Of a DNA stretch of 64,000 bases, positions 1-8,445 are shown piece after piece. Location: assembly GCF_900119315.1 (NCBI RefSeq), contig NZ_LT827010.1:4621001-4685000 (forward strand), written 5' to 3'. Position 1 is the first letter of the stretch, and each line of letters begins with the position of its first letter. The DNA comes from Actinoplanes sp. SE50/110. GTDB lineage: Bacteria; Actinomycetota; Actinomycetes; Mycobacteriales; Micromonosporaceae. The translations under genes and the position numbers were made by a program. The notes under the pieces are model-generated. The model was not told the origin of the DNA and did no database searches. It was given only the letters and a program-made list of their open reading frames with translations.

Positions 1-1
1 G

Positions 2-475
2 GGTCAGGAACTGGACCTCTCGTCCATCCCGGCCACCGGTGCGACCGCGCGACTGACCGCCGACGTCGTGCTGACCGCCCCGACGGGCGACGCCGTGGAG
101 GCCGGCAAGGCCGCGGTGACGCTGGCCTTCCGTGGGGACGACCCGCAGGTCTGTCTGAGCACCAAGGTGGACACCGCATGCGCCTCGGATGGTGTCACCG
201 CGGTGATCAATGAGGCGAACCTCCTCGTCGGGACGCGCCGCTCCACGGCGCGCGCCTCGCTCCGGTACGCCCGGGTCGGCGCTTGCAAGCCGGATGGGCC
301 CGACGCGAGCACCCCTGTCGCTGCGCCCGCGACGCCAAGCGGCGGAGGTTCCGGCCTGCCGCTGACCGGTTCGCCCGTCATGCTGGTCGGCATCGTAGGT
401 GCTGTCCTGATCCTCGGGGGTGGCGTGACGATGATGCTGATGCGTCGTAGGCGCAACGTTCGCTTCGACGCCTGA
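2..475 (+). CDS. LPXTG cell-wall-anchored protein, C-terminal part
   Basis: The reading frame is open from the first base of the window, so the N-terminus lies outside it. The visible 157 residues end with a Pro/Ala/Ser-rich linker, the sortase motif LPLTG (356-370), a hydrophobic membrane segment and a terminal MRRRR tail, which is the classical order of a sortase substrate. Sortase would cleave between T and G and attach the protein to the cell wall. The part before the linker contains two cysteine-bearing stretches and resembles an extracellular beta-type domain, but I cannot name it. A strong hairpin follows 7 bases after the stop. Confidence 0.85.
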   Translation, partial: GQELDLSSIPATGATARLTADVVLTAPTGDAVEAGKAAVTLAFRGDDPQVCLSTKVDTACASDGVTAVINEANLLVGTRRSTARASLRYARVGACKPDGPDASTPVAAPATPSGGGSGLPLTGSPVMLVGIVGAVLILGGGVTMMLMRRRRNVRFDA

Positions 476-482
476 CGACCAC

Positions 483-515
483 GATGCCGGCGAGGGGCGT
501 TCCCTCGCCGGCATC
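483..515 (+). terminator. Hairpin terminator after LPXTG gene
   Basis: A perfect 14-bp stem (483-496 with 502-515) encloses a 5-base loop directly after the stop codon. There is no T-run, as is common for actinobacterial terminators. Confidence 0.8.
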
Positions 516-920
516 GGCGGCGGGCCGATCCGCGTCCGACCACGGAGCAACAAGCGTTCGTACTGGCGACTTCTACGGGCCCACGACCTCGCGGGTGTCG
601 CAAACACGGGCCCAGGCTGCTGGCTGAAGACCCGCCCCTTCTCGCTCTCATAACATCTATATGCGAACACTGGTAGACATCAGGTGGCTTCGCGGGCAAG
701 ATCTTGACATACATATTATGAAAATTGGTTCGTCGTCCCATCGTGCTTGTGGACGCGAGGCTGGGACGGAGGAATCCATGGAGCCAGCGTCGGGCGGCCA
801 GGGCTGCCCAAGCGGCTCCCGGGCGCTCACTTGGCAGGACGATGCCGAAGCGGGCAAGCCTGTACTCCTCGTGGGACACGACACCGGTATCGGCCATCTT
901 GACTTCTGACGGGGGTATGC
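516..920. other. Intergenic region, no gene recognised
   Basis: No convincing coding frame is visible. An unusually AT-rich patch lies at 704-726 and contains TTGACA (704-709) and a small inverted repeat CATA-N5-TATG (708-720). It could be the promoter/operator of the downstream GntR gene, but no -10 box sits at the right spacing. Confidence 0.4.
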
Positions 921-1679
921 GTGGTGGTCCGGCGTAAGCGCAGCCAGATGGTTGTCGACGAGTGCATTCACCGGATCGCCACGGGTGAATGGAAGGAAGG
1001 TGCCGTGCTGCCGACCGAGGCCGAATTGTGCAAACTCTTCGGGTTCGGCCGCAGCGCGGTGCGGGAGGCACTGCAAGCGCTTGCCGCCAAGGGCTTCGTC
1101 ACGCTGCGGCAGGGCAGCAGATCCACCGTTGCTCCGCGGAGCGACTGGAATCAGTTGGACGCCGAGTATCTGGCCATGAGACATGACGGTGACCTACTCC
1201 GGTATCTGGCGGAGGCGCGGGAGGTCGTCGAGCCGGCCATCGCGGCGCTGGCCGCGGACCGCGCGTCACCCGCCGAACTCCGGAGACTCGGGGAGCTGGC
1301 CGGAGAATCGGCGCAGCTCAATGGAGCTGATCCGAGTCGGCATGCGGAGGCCGACATGGCCTTCCACGAGGCGCTGGCGCACGCGACCGGCAACCCTATC
1401 CTGGTGTCCATTCACGCCTCGATCACCGGTCTCGGCCGGCGATCCGGAATGAGGACGGCAGTGATGCCGGGCGCGGTGGATCGTGCGTTCGCCTGGCACC
1501 GCCACGTTGTGGACACCGTCGCCGGCGGCGATTCGCCAGCCGCGGCTGACGCGACGTGCACGTACGTGCGCCAGATTGGCGCGGAACCCGGCCCGACGGG
1601 GCGCGTCGATCGCATTGGCTTCGCCGCTGATGTCCCTCGGCAGATCTCGGGAGGAGCGGCATGCCCCGGTACGAGGTGA
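921..1679 (+). CDS. GntR-family regulator with FCD domain
   Basis: 252 residues. The N-terminal winged helix (about residues 8-72, with the LPTEAELCKLFGFGRSAVRE core) is of the GntR type, and the rest is an all-helical FCD ligand-binding domain as in FadR-subfamily regulators of sugar-acid or carboxylate catabolism. The start is GTG with a G-rich ribosome site; an ATG at 948 is a later alternative. FCD metal ligands D and H (ADMAFH) and the second H (WHRH) are present, but the last conserved His is Tyr (TCTYVRQI). Compared with its paralogue at 3850-4557 (AMRMHLRQV), its C-terminal tail is unrelated and runs into the next gene, overlapping it by 19 nt. It probably controls the two enzymes downstream. 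Confidence 0.85.
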   Translation: MVVRRKRSQMVVDECIHRIATGEWKEGAVLPTEAELCKLFGFGRSAVREALQALAAKGFVTLRQGSRSTVAPRSDWNQLDAEYLAMRHDGDLLRYLAEAREVVEPAIAALAADRASPAELRRLGELAGESAQLNGADPSRHAEADMAFHEALAHATGNPILVSIHASITGLGRRSGMRTAVMPGAVDRAFAWHRHVVDTVAGGDSPAAADATCTYVRQIGAEPGPTGRVDRIGFAADVPRQISGGAACPGTR

Positions 1680-2434
1680 CCACGCTCGCCGTCGGTCACA
1701 GTGAGATACCCGGTCCAGAGCTGTTCTGGATGCGCGACTGGGACCGCTGGCATCCCTTGACCTTTCAGGTGGTGTTGATCCGTGGTGAGGGGATCGTCGC
1801 GCTGGTCAACACCGGCCCGGCGCTTGATCTCGAGCCGATGAACCGAGGTTGGGCGGCATTTCTCGGTGAGCGGGCCGCGATGCGGCGTGCCGAGGGCGAA
1901 TTCCTGCCAGATCAGCTTGCCCGGGTCGGAGTGACGGCTGAGGAGGTCACCCACGTCATCCTCACGCCCCTGCAACTGTATTCGGTGAGCAACGTGCTCG
2001 CCTTCAACAACGCGGCCATCTGCATCAGTGAGCGTGGCTGGTCACATTTCCACAGGACCCACGACCACCCGCACGACGACCGCGCCACCTCGCTGCCCGA
2101 CGACATCCTGGTGCCGCTGGTGACAACCGCATGGCCCCGGGTACGCCTGCTGGCCGACGAGGATCACATCGCGCCCGGCCTGCGTACCTGGTGGGCCGGC
2201 GCACACCACCGAGCGTCGATGGTGGTGGAGGTGGACACCGCCAACGGCGTGGTCGCCATCTCCGACGCGTTCTTCCACCTGGAGAACGTCGAGCAGAACC
2301 ATCCCATCGGCATTACCGAGAACATCTACGAAGCGTTGACCGCGTACGAGCGGGTCCGGCGGACCGCCGACATCATCTTGCCGCTGTACGACCCGAAGAA
2401 CTTCACCCGGTTTCCCGCCGGGCGTGTCGCGTGA
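1661..2434 (+). CDS. Metallo-beta-lactamase-fold protein with degenerate metal site
   Basis: 257 residues resembling the AHL-lactonase-like branch of the metallo-beta-lactamase superfamily. The N-terminal part has the PxxxFxI-type strand and the VALVNTGP turn. The region that should carry HxHxDH reads HVILTPLQLYSVSN, so the four usual metal ligands are gone. Later elements remain: a GAHHRAS stretch where the third His motif is expected and the Asp of AISDAFFH. It is either a pseudoenzyme or has a different chemistry. It is translationally coupled to the GntR gene upstream (19-nt overlap) and followed 74 bases later by the dehydrogenase. Confidence 0.75.
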   Translation: MPRYEVTTLAVGHSEIPGPELFWMRDWDRWHPLTFQVVLIRGEGIVALVNTGPALDLEPMNRGWAAFLGERAAMRRAEGEFLPDQLARVGVTAEEVTHVILTPLQLYSVSNVLAFNNAAICISERGWSHFHRTHDHPHDDRATSLPDDILVPLVTTAWPRVRLLADEDHIAPGLRTWWAGAHHRASMVVEVDTANGVVAISDAFFHLENVEQNHPIGITENIYEALTAYERVRRTADIILPLYDPKNFTRFPAGRVA

Positions 2435-2508
2435 AGGATGGTCGGTGACCAGATGGGAGGCATCGCTGTCGGCGACCGGACCGTCGCCATTCACGAAATG
2501 GGTTTCGG

Positions 2509-3333
2509 GTGGTGATGGTCAACTCGATACAGCGCTATCCCGAGATGCAGGATCAGGTCGCTGTGGTGACCGGAGCGGCTTCCGGCATCGGTGCCGCCGT
2601 TGCCCGTGACTTCGCGGCTCAGGGCTGCCATGTGGCCCTGCTGGACGCCGACCGGCCCGCGCTGTTTCGCCTCGTCGATGCGCTCGCCGACGAAGTGGAG
2701 GGAGCGCTTCGCCCGATCGAGGTGGACGTGTCGGATCCCGACGCGGTGCGAAGCGCGGTCGGCGATCTCACCGCCGGTTGGGGCGCCATCTCGTACCTCG
2801 TCAACTGTACGGCGGGCTTGGTGGCGGCCGGAGCCCATGCGGCCAACGAACAATGGGACCGAGCTTTGGCGGTGAATGTTCGCAGCGCCGCGATGTTGCT
2901 CGGCGAATGCGTGCCACACATGATGCCTGGGTCGGCGGCGGTGCATACGGCGAGCATCGCGGCCCGCGAGGCTCAACCGCTTCGATGGATTCACGACGCC
3001 GCCAAGGGCGCCATCTTCGCGATGACCCGCTGTCAGGCGTTCGACCTGGCTCCTCGCGGGATTCGAGTGAACCTGGTGAGCCCGGGATGGATGGGAGCAC
3101 CGGAGGGGGTCCGGCCCGTCCCCGGCGATGGCGACGCGGGGGAATCTGCGTGGGGCGTCCACCGAATTCTGCCTCGGGCCGGTCAGCCCTGCGACGTTGC
3201 CCGAGCGGTGCTTTTCCTGTGCAGCGAGGATGCGTCGTTCATTTCCGGCACCGAGATGATGGTCGACGGCGGTTACTCAGTGTTGTCGGCCGCAAGCCTG
3301 AGGGAAACGTCACGTGTCGCCGGCGCGGTCTGA
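2509..3333 (+). CDS. Short-chain dehydrogenase with altered catalytic Tyr
   Basis: 274 residues with the SDR Rossmann fold: TGAASGIG cofactor loop near residue 21, an acidic DAD after the second strand (suggesting NAD preference), NCTAG in place of NNAG, and a C-terminal DGGYS. The catalytic YxxxK motif reads HDAAK, so Tyr is replaced by His while the Lys and the upstream Ser (HTAS) are kept. GTG GTG ATG occur in a row at the start; the ATG at 2515 is equally possible. It lies downstream of the GntR and lactamase-fold genes and probably shares their transcript. Family membership is certain; activity is uncertain because of the Tyr change. Confidence 0.85.
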   Translation: MVMVNSIQRYPEMQDQVAVVTGAASGIGAAVARDFAAQGCHVALLDADRPALFRLVDALADEVEGALRPIEVDVSDPDAVRSAVGDLTAGWGAISYLVNCTAGLVAAGAHAANEQWDRALAVNVRSAAMLLGECVPHMMPGSAAVHTASIAAREAQPLRWIHDAAKGAIFAMTRCQAFDLAPRGIRVNLVSPGWMGAPEGVRPVPGDGDAGESAWGVHRILPRAGQPCDVARAVLFLCSEDASFISGTEMMVDGGYSVLSAASLRETSRVAGAV

Positions 3334-3529
3334 GCTCGCCCAGCTTAGAACCGCCGGAGCGATCAGGCGTCGCGCCTTGCTTGCCGGCCTCATCAGAGGA
3401 CATGTCTCTCTCCTCGTCGTCGGCGCCCCGGCCGCAGCCGGGGGTGCAGAGCCGGGGCGCTGGCGGAACCCGGAGCGGTGATCATCGATGCCGACTGGCT
3501 GGCGCGTGAGGTGGTGGCGCCCGGTTTGG

Positions 3530-3770
3530 TCAGTTGCGAAGCGGTGCCATGTCGGCCCAGCGGTGGTACAGCCATGCGTCAATGGACCAGGATCCGGCGC
3601 CGGCCGCTATCACCAGGAACGACCAGCAGAACAATGCCGGGGTGTCGCCGCCGTTCCGCAGGGGCAGCGGTCCGTGGAGCTGATGCACGGTGAAGTACGA
3701 GTACGCCATCGATCCGGATGCCGGGATGGCGGCCGGCCGAGTCATCGGGCCGACTATGACCAGGGCTGCA
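3530..3770 (-). pseudogene. DoxX-family membrane protein, truncated remnant
   Basis: The minus-strand frame from about 3770 to 3530 encodes the C-terminal half of a DoxX-like protein: a TRPAA segment, AYSYFTVHQLHG, a PLRNGG turn, a hydrophobic helix and GSWSIDAWL. This order is typical of the last two helices of DoxX proteins. The frame continues open further upstream but becomes non-homologous, and the first two helices are missing. The lost end abuts the promoter region of the GntR gene at 3850, so a rearrangement probably removed it. An ATG at 3745 would allow a 71-residue product, but a functional protein is unlikely. Confidence 0.6.
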
Positions 3771-3849
3771 GGCGTCTGTGGGCGATCGCTATCCTGGCGA
3801 TGCCGAGCTAGTTCCGGCCGAGGCGAGGAAGCGACCGGTGGGAGATCAC

Positions 3850-4557
3850 GTGACCAAGGCGAACCTTGCCGACATCGTGGTCGACGACCATCTGCAGCGG
3901 ATCGCGGCTGGTGATCTACGGCCGGGTGACAAGCTGCCCACCGAGATCGAGATGTGTGATGCCTACGGCATGAGCCGCAGCGCCATCCGCGAGGCAGTCC
4001 ATAAGTTGGCCGGTAAAGGGTTCGTCTCCGTACGGCAGGGGAGCGGCAGCACGATCGCCCCGCGTGAGCAGTGGAATGAGCTCGATCCCGACTACCTCCG
4101 CTGCGGTGTCGACACCGACATGTTTCACGAGCTGGTCGTGACCCACCTCATCGAGGCGCGAGAGTCTCTGGAGCCGGTCATCGCCGGACTGGCCGCGCAG
4201 CGCGCCACCGAGGAGGAACGCCGGACATTACGTGCTCTGCTGGCGGAGCAACAGCGGTTCGGGGATCGCGAACCCGAGGCGCAGGCCGAGGCGGACATCC
4301 GATTCCATAGCGCGCTCGCGTACGCGACACACAATCCGCTACTGATTGCCATGCACACGTCACTGGTCACCCTGGGGCGGCGTTCCCGCACGCTGGCCAC
4401 TCAGGTGCCCGGCGGGGTCGATCGGGCCATCATGTGGCACACCCACCTGCTGGAGGCTGTCGAATCCCGAGACTCGATGGCCGCCACCGATGCGATGCGC
4501 ATGCACCTGCGCCAGGTACGTGGCGAGTTGCAGGCAGCGGCACAACTGGAGCGGTGA
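3850..4557 (+). CDS. GntR-family regulator with FCD domain (paralogue)
   Basis: 235 residues from the GTG at 3850, chosen because GGGAGA lies at 3840-3845 and because the protein then aligns end to end with the paralogue at 921; a GTG at 3778 would add 24 unrelated residues. It has a GntR winged helix (LPTEIEMCDAYGMSRSAIRE) followed by an FCD domain with all expected metal ligands: the D and H of ADIRFH, the H of WHTH and the H of MRMHLRQV. No enzyme gene follows directly; it may act on the gene set at 1661-3333 or on the former doxX gene upstream. Confidence 0.85.
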   Translation: MTKANLADIVVDDHLQRIAAGDLRPGDKLPTEIEMCDAYGMSRSAIREAVHKLAGKGFVSVRQGSGSTIAPREQWNELDPDYLRCGVDTDMFHELVVTHLIEARESLEPVIAGLAAQRATEEERRTLRALLAEQQRFGDREPEAQAEADIRFHSALAYATHNPLLIAMHTSLVTLGRRSRTLATQVPGGVDRAIMWHTHLLEAVESRDSMAATDAMRMHLRQVRGELQAAAQLER

Positions 4558-4777
4558 CGTCGTGATCTCGCGAGAGTCAAACGGGTGAAGGTCGGCTCCT
4601 CCAGGCTGGCGGCGCGCCGGCTGACCCCGACCGAGAACAGCGTGTCGCACAAGATGACCGGTGCAGATGCCCCGGACACCGCTGACAGCTAGTCACGCCA
4701 GGTACACCCGCACCCGATGGTGCGCTCTGTCACGTCAAGGTCCCTGGATTTGAAGCTGCTCACTGCCGGGCTCCCGG

Positions 4778-5812
4778 TCATGCCGGGCCGGCCGTCGCCA
4801 CGTACCAGGCGGCGATCTGCGCCCGGGACCGGAAATCCATCCGGGTGCGGATCCGCTCCACATGCGCCTCCGCGGAGCGTTCGGTGATGCCGAGCCGCTC
4901 GCCGATCTCCCGGTTGGTGCGGCCCTGCGCGATCAGCGCGGCCACCTCGCGCTGCCGCTCGGTCAGGCCCGGCGCGGCGCCACGGTGGGCGGCGGGCAGG
5001 CCGAGGAACTGGCGGATGGCGCGGGTGATCGGCCGGTAGTCCCCGATGTACGGCAGGTGCGACCGTCCCGGCACCACCTCCAGGCGGGCTCCGGGAATGC
5101 CGTCGGCGAGCCGCCGGCCCTGCTCGATCGGGGCGGCCCGGTCCCGTTCGCGGTGCACCACCAAGGTCGGGGCGGAGATCGACGGCAGCAGGTCAAGGAC
5201 GTCTATCCGGTACGCCATGAGCAGCATCGCGCCCGCCACCTCCGCCGTGGCGGCCTCGCGCTGGTAGCGCACGAACGCGGCCCTCGTACCGGGGTCGGCG
5301 TCCGGGGCGAAGACGCCGCCGAGCAGGTCGCTGGCCAGCCCCCAGTGCTCCCGGATCAGCCCGAGCACATGCGTGCGGATCTCCGGGCTCGCCACGTCCG
5401 GACCGTACGGCCAGCCGCCGTAGAGCACCAGCCGCGACACGCTCCGCGGCTCCCGGGCCGCCCAGGCCGCGGCGACCGCCGCCCCGGTGGAGATCCCGAC
5501 CAGGTCGAAACGCTCCAGCCCGGTCGCGTCGACCACCGCCCGCAGGGCGTCCACCTCCCGCTCCATGGTGTGCGGCCCGTCGCCGGCCGCGGTGGACAGG
5601 CCGCAGCCGGGCTTGTCGTAGCGGATCAGCCGCCGCCCGTCGGCGAGGGCCTGGAAGAAGCCACGCTCGGCCGGCAGCGCCCAGCTCAGCTCCAGGTGAC
5701 TGAGCCACCCGGTGACGAACACCAGCGGCGGTCCGCTGCCGACGGTCGCATACCCGATCCGGGCGCCGCCCGGCGAGGTCGTCGACGCGATCCGCTGCCC
5801 AGGCCCGCTCAC
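4778..5812 (-). CDS. Alpha/beta hydrolase fused to LuxR-type DNA-binding domain
   Basis: 344 residues. The first 270 or so form an alpha/beta hydrolase with the nucleophile elbow GISTG (residues 106-110), an acid in VVHRERDRAAP and the catalytic His in GRSHLPY. After a linker, the last 60 residues are a LuxR/GerE helix-turn-helix (TERQREVAALIAQGRTNREI). The GTG start overlaps the stop of the sensor kinase gene by 4 bases (GTGA), so it is the third gene of a two-component operon. This suggests a small-molecule-gated transcription factor in which the hydrolase domain binds or cleaves the signal. That mechanism is inference. Confidence 0.85.
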   Translation of the reverse strand: MSGPGQRIASTTSPGGARIGYATVGSGPPLVFVTGWLSHLELSWALPAERGFFQALADGRRLIRYDKPGCGLSTAAGDGPHTMEREVDALRAVVDATGLERFDLVGISTGAAVAAAWAAREPRSVSRLVLYGGWPYGPDVASPEIRTHVLGLIREHWGLASDLLGGVFAPDADPGTRAAFVRYQREAATAEVAGAMLLMAYRIDVLDLLPSISAPTLVVHRERDRAAPIEQGRRLADGIPGARLEVVPGRSHLPYIGDYRPITRAIRQFLGLPAAHRGAAPGLTERQREVAALIAQGRTNREIGERLGITERSAEAHVERIRTRMDFRSRAQIAAWYVATAGPA

Positions 5813-7665
5813 CGTCCCATCGAACCACGCCCGGCGCGCTGCGAACCGGGGGGCCCGGCGACCGGCAGGTCGATGCGGAACGTGGCACCCTGGCCGGGCG
5901 GACTGGTCACCGTCACCGTGCCCGCGTGCGCCTCGGCGAGTTTGCGGACGATCGACAGGCCCAGGCCGCTGCCACCGGTCTGCCGGCTGCGGGACTTGTC
6001 CGCGCGCCAGAACCGCTCGAACACGAGGGCCTGCTGCTCGGGCGGGATGCCGGGGCCGGTGTCGGTGACGTCGATGCGCAGCCGGCCCGCGCTCGTACCG
6101 GAGATGATGTCGATCCTGCCCCCGGAGGGGGTGTGCCGGATCGCGTTGGTGATCAGGTTGCCGACGGCCTGGCGTATCCGGATCGGATCCACGGTGACCA
6201 GCGCCGACGCCGCCGTCGTGTGCAGGGTGACGCCGGCCCGGTCCGCGGCGGCGGTGAAGGCGTCGGTGATCGCGGGCAGCAGCTCGGCCACCTCCACGAG
6301 CTGCGGGTGCAGGCGCAGCTCGCCGGCGTCCGCCGCGGAGAGGTCCTGCAGGTCGTCGATCACGTGCTGGAGCAGCATCGCCTCCTCCAGCAGGGAGGCC
6401 ATCAGCTCGCGGTCGAGCGGGACGACGCCGTCGGCGGCCGCTTCCAGCCAGCCGCGGATGTTCGTGACCGGGGTGCGCATCTCGTGCGCGATGTCGCCGA
6501 CCATCGCGTGCCGCAGCTGCTCGACATGCCGTCGCCGATCGGCCATGTCGTTGAAGGCGGTCGCCAGGCGGGCGATCTCGTCGCGCCCGGTGACCCGGAC
6601 CCGGGCGGTCGCGTCGCCGTCGCGCATCCGACCGGCGGCCGCGGTCAGCGCCCGCAGCGGGCGGACCAGGCGCACCCCGACCAGCGCGGTCACCCCGATC
6701 GCGGCGAGCAGCACGAGCCCGGTCACCGCGCCGATCCGGATCTGGTTGGGGCGCGACAGGTCCAGCGTGGACGCGCGCCGCGCGCTCTGCTCCCCGGGGG
6801 CGGTGACGAAGAGCAGCGCGGCCGGCGCCACCCAGCCGGCCAGCTGCTCGCGCCGACCGGCCGTGAGGCAGTCGGCCACCGGCTGGTTGCGGCGCCGACC
6901 GGAGCGGGCCGACTCCGCGTCGGCCCAGGTCCAGGTGTTCTCCAGGCCGATCGTGACGGCCGGCAGGTGCTGGCGGGCCAGGCAGGAGTTGACCAGCCGA
7001 TCGAGCTGCTGCAGCGCTGTGGCCTCGGTGGCGGTCGGCGCGGCCAGCGCGGTGCGGCCTTCCATGCAGGTCACCGTGTCGGCGCTCAGGTCGCTGCCGG
7101 GCGTTTCGAGCCGCGGGCGGCCGCTGGGCTCGTCGACGATCTCCACATTGTGCGGCAGGACCCGCTGCTGGCCGTCGCGGGCCGGCGCCGGGGTGCTCGG
7201 CTCCCGCAGGCAGCTCTGCACCCGGGCGGCGATCTGGCGCAGTCCGGCCCGCTCGGCGGTGGTGAGCCGGAACGGGCCGACCGCCCGCGGATCGATCCGG
7301 TTGCCGGCGTCGGTGGGGTCGACGGTGGTCAGCGGCTGCTGGGGGAGCGGGCCGGACGCCGAGTCCGCGATCGGCTCCCGGGCCTGCCCGGTCAGCACGA
7401 CCCGGTGACCCGTGCTCCCGGCCAGCTGCGCGACCACCGGGGCGACCGCGGACCAGTCGCGATGGGTGGCCGCGTAGCCGAGCAGCGTGTCGTAGATCTT
7501 CGCGTCGTCGGTGAGCGCCTGGCCCTGCTCCCGCTGGATCGCGCGGGTGGTGGTGCGGACCGCGAGCCAGGCGGTCGCCCCGATCGACAGCAGCGACACC
7601 ACCGCGGACAGCACCAGCAGCCGGCCCAGCAGGCTGCCCCGGCCGGCGGAGCGGGCCCTAGCCAT
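5809..7665 (-). CDS. Sensor histidine kinase (HAMP-HisKA-HATPase)
   Basis: 618 residues. One transmembrane helix near the N-terminus is followed by an extracellular region of about 280 residues with several cysteines, a second helix (IGAVTGLVLLAAIGV), a HAMP domain, HisKA with the phospho-acceptor in GDIAHEMRTP (about residue 393), and a HATPase domain with N, G1 (DTGPGIPP) and G2 (GGSGLGLSI) boxes. The start at 7665 overlaps the response regulator stop (ATGGCTAG); an in-frame start at 7686 is also possible. It partners the OmpR-type regulator upstream in the same operon. The large cysteine-bearing sensor region suggests detection of an envelope signal. Confidence 0.9.
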   Translation of the reverse strand: MARARSAGRGSLLGRLLVLSAVVSLLSIGATAWLAVRTTTRAIQREQGQALTDDAKIYDTLLGYAATHRDWSAVAPVVAQLAGSTGHRVVLTGQAREPIADSASGPLPQQPLTTVDPTDAGNRIDPRAVGPFRLTTAERAGLRQIAARVQSCLREPSTPAPARDGQQRVLPHNVEIVDEPSGRPRLETPGSDLSADTVTCMEGRTALAAPTATEATALQQLDRLVNSCLARQHLPAVTIGLENTWTWADAESARSGRRRNQPVADCLTAGRREQLAGWVAPAALLFVTAPGEQSARRASTLDLSRPNQIRIGAVTGLVLLAAIGVTALVGVRLVRPLRALTAAAGRMRDGDATARVRVTGRDEIARLATAFNDMADRRRHVEQLRHAMVGDIAHEMRTPVTNIRGWLEAAADGVVPLDRELMASLLEEAMLLQHVIDDLQDLSAADAGELRLHPQLVEVAELLPAITDAFTAAADRAGVTLHTTAASALVTVDPIRIRQAVGNLITNAIRHTPSGGRIDIISGTSAGRLRIDVTDTGPGIPPEQQALVFERFWRADKSRSRQTGGSGLGLSIVRKLAEAHAGTVTVTSPPGQGATFRIDLPVAGPPGSQRAGRGSMGR

Positions 7666-8344
7666 CGGCGAGCTTGTAGCCGACACCGTAGACGGTGAGC
7701 AGCCGCGCGGGTCGGCGCGGATCCGGCTCGATCTTGCGGCGCAGGTTCATCACGTGCACGTCGACGGTGCGGGCGGTGACGTACGAGTCGAAGCCGTGCA
7801 GGTGCCGCAGCAGCGTCTCGCGGGTGAACACCCGGCCCGGCTCGGCGGCCAGCGTCCGCAGCAGGTGGAACTCGCCCGGGGTGCAGGTCACCGGGCGTCC
7901 GTCGGCGCGCACCTCGTGGCGTACCGGATCGACCTGCAGATTGCCCACCCGCAGCACCGGATCCGCGACCCGGGCCGCCGGCCGGTTGCGGCGCAGCAGC
8001 GTGCGCACCCGGGCGGCCAGCTCGCGCGGACTGTACGGCTTGGTCATGTAGTCGTCGGCGCCCAGGTCCAGCCCGAGCAACAGGTCGTCCTCGGTGGTGC
8101 GCGCGGTCAGCATCAGCACCGGCAGCTCCGAGTCGCGGCGCAAAATCCGGCACACGTCCAGGCCGTCGACGCGGGGCATCATCACGTCGAGCACCACCAG
8201 GTCGGGCGGGTTCTGCCGGATCTCCTCCAGCGCCGCCCGGCCGTCACCGACCACGACGACGGCGTGACCCTCGTGCTCCAGGTAACGCCGCACGAGTTCG
8301 GCCTGCTTCGGGTCGTCCTCGGCGACCAGCACGTATGCGCACAC
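7658..8344 (-). CDS. OmpR-family response regulator
   Basis: 228 residues from GTG 8344. Receiver domain with acidic pocket (AEDD, residues 8-11), phospho-acceptor D53 in LVVLDVMMP and the conserved Lys in MTKPYSP; the C-terminal winged helix contains TVDVHVMNLRRKIEP and the YGVGYKL wing. The start is fixed by a TACACT box 7 bases upstream, which would give a leaderless message. First gene of the operon with the kinase and hydrolase-LuxR. It lies head to head with the lipoprotein/ABC export operon at 8446, its likeliest target by position. Confidence 0.92.
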   Translation of the reverse strand: MCAYVLVAEDDPKQAELVRRYLEHEGHAVVVVGDGRAALEEIRQNPPDLVVLDVMMPRVDGLDVCRILRRDSELPVLMLTARTTEDDLLLGLDLGADDYMTKPYSPRELAARVRTLLRRNRPAARVADPVLRVGNLQVDPVRHEVRADGRPVTCTPGEFHLLRTLAAEPGRVFTRETLLRHLHGFDSYVTARTVDVHVMNLRRKIEPDPRRPARLLTVYGVGYKLADG

Positions 8345-8351
8345 GGCGGCG

Positions 8352-8357
8352 AGTGTA
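8352..8357 (-). promoter_or_regulatory. -10 box of leaderless response regulator gene
   Basis: TACACT on the minus strand, 7 bases before the GTG at 8344. This spacing puts the transcription start at the start codon. No good -35 hexamer is visible. Confidence 0.5.
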
Positions 8358-8445
8358 GGCGGCCGCGCGCCACCCAACGGCCCGGGAACCGGACCACTAC
8401 CGGACCACAACAGGTCTCTGACAAGTTCCGGCCAGAGTCCTGTCC

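Noticed and set aside
704..732. Sigma-70 promoter with TTGACA at 704
   Set aside because: No -10 hexamer at 16-19 bases; only the AT-richness is unusual.
4862..7698. Very long plus-strand open frames of 590-848 codons opposite the hydrolase-LuxR and kinase genes
   Set aside because: They are antisense to well-recognised proteins, have abnormal Arg/Gly/Ala composition and no homology-like motifs; typical of GC-rich DNA.
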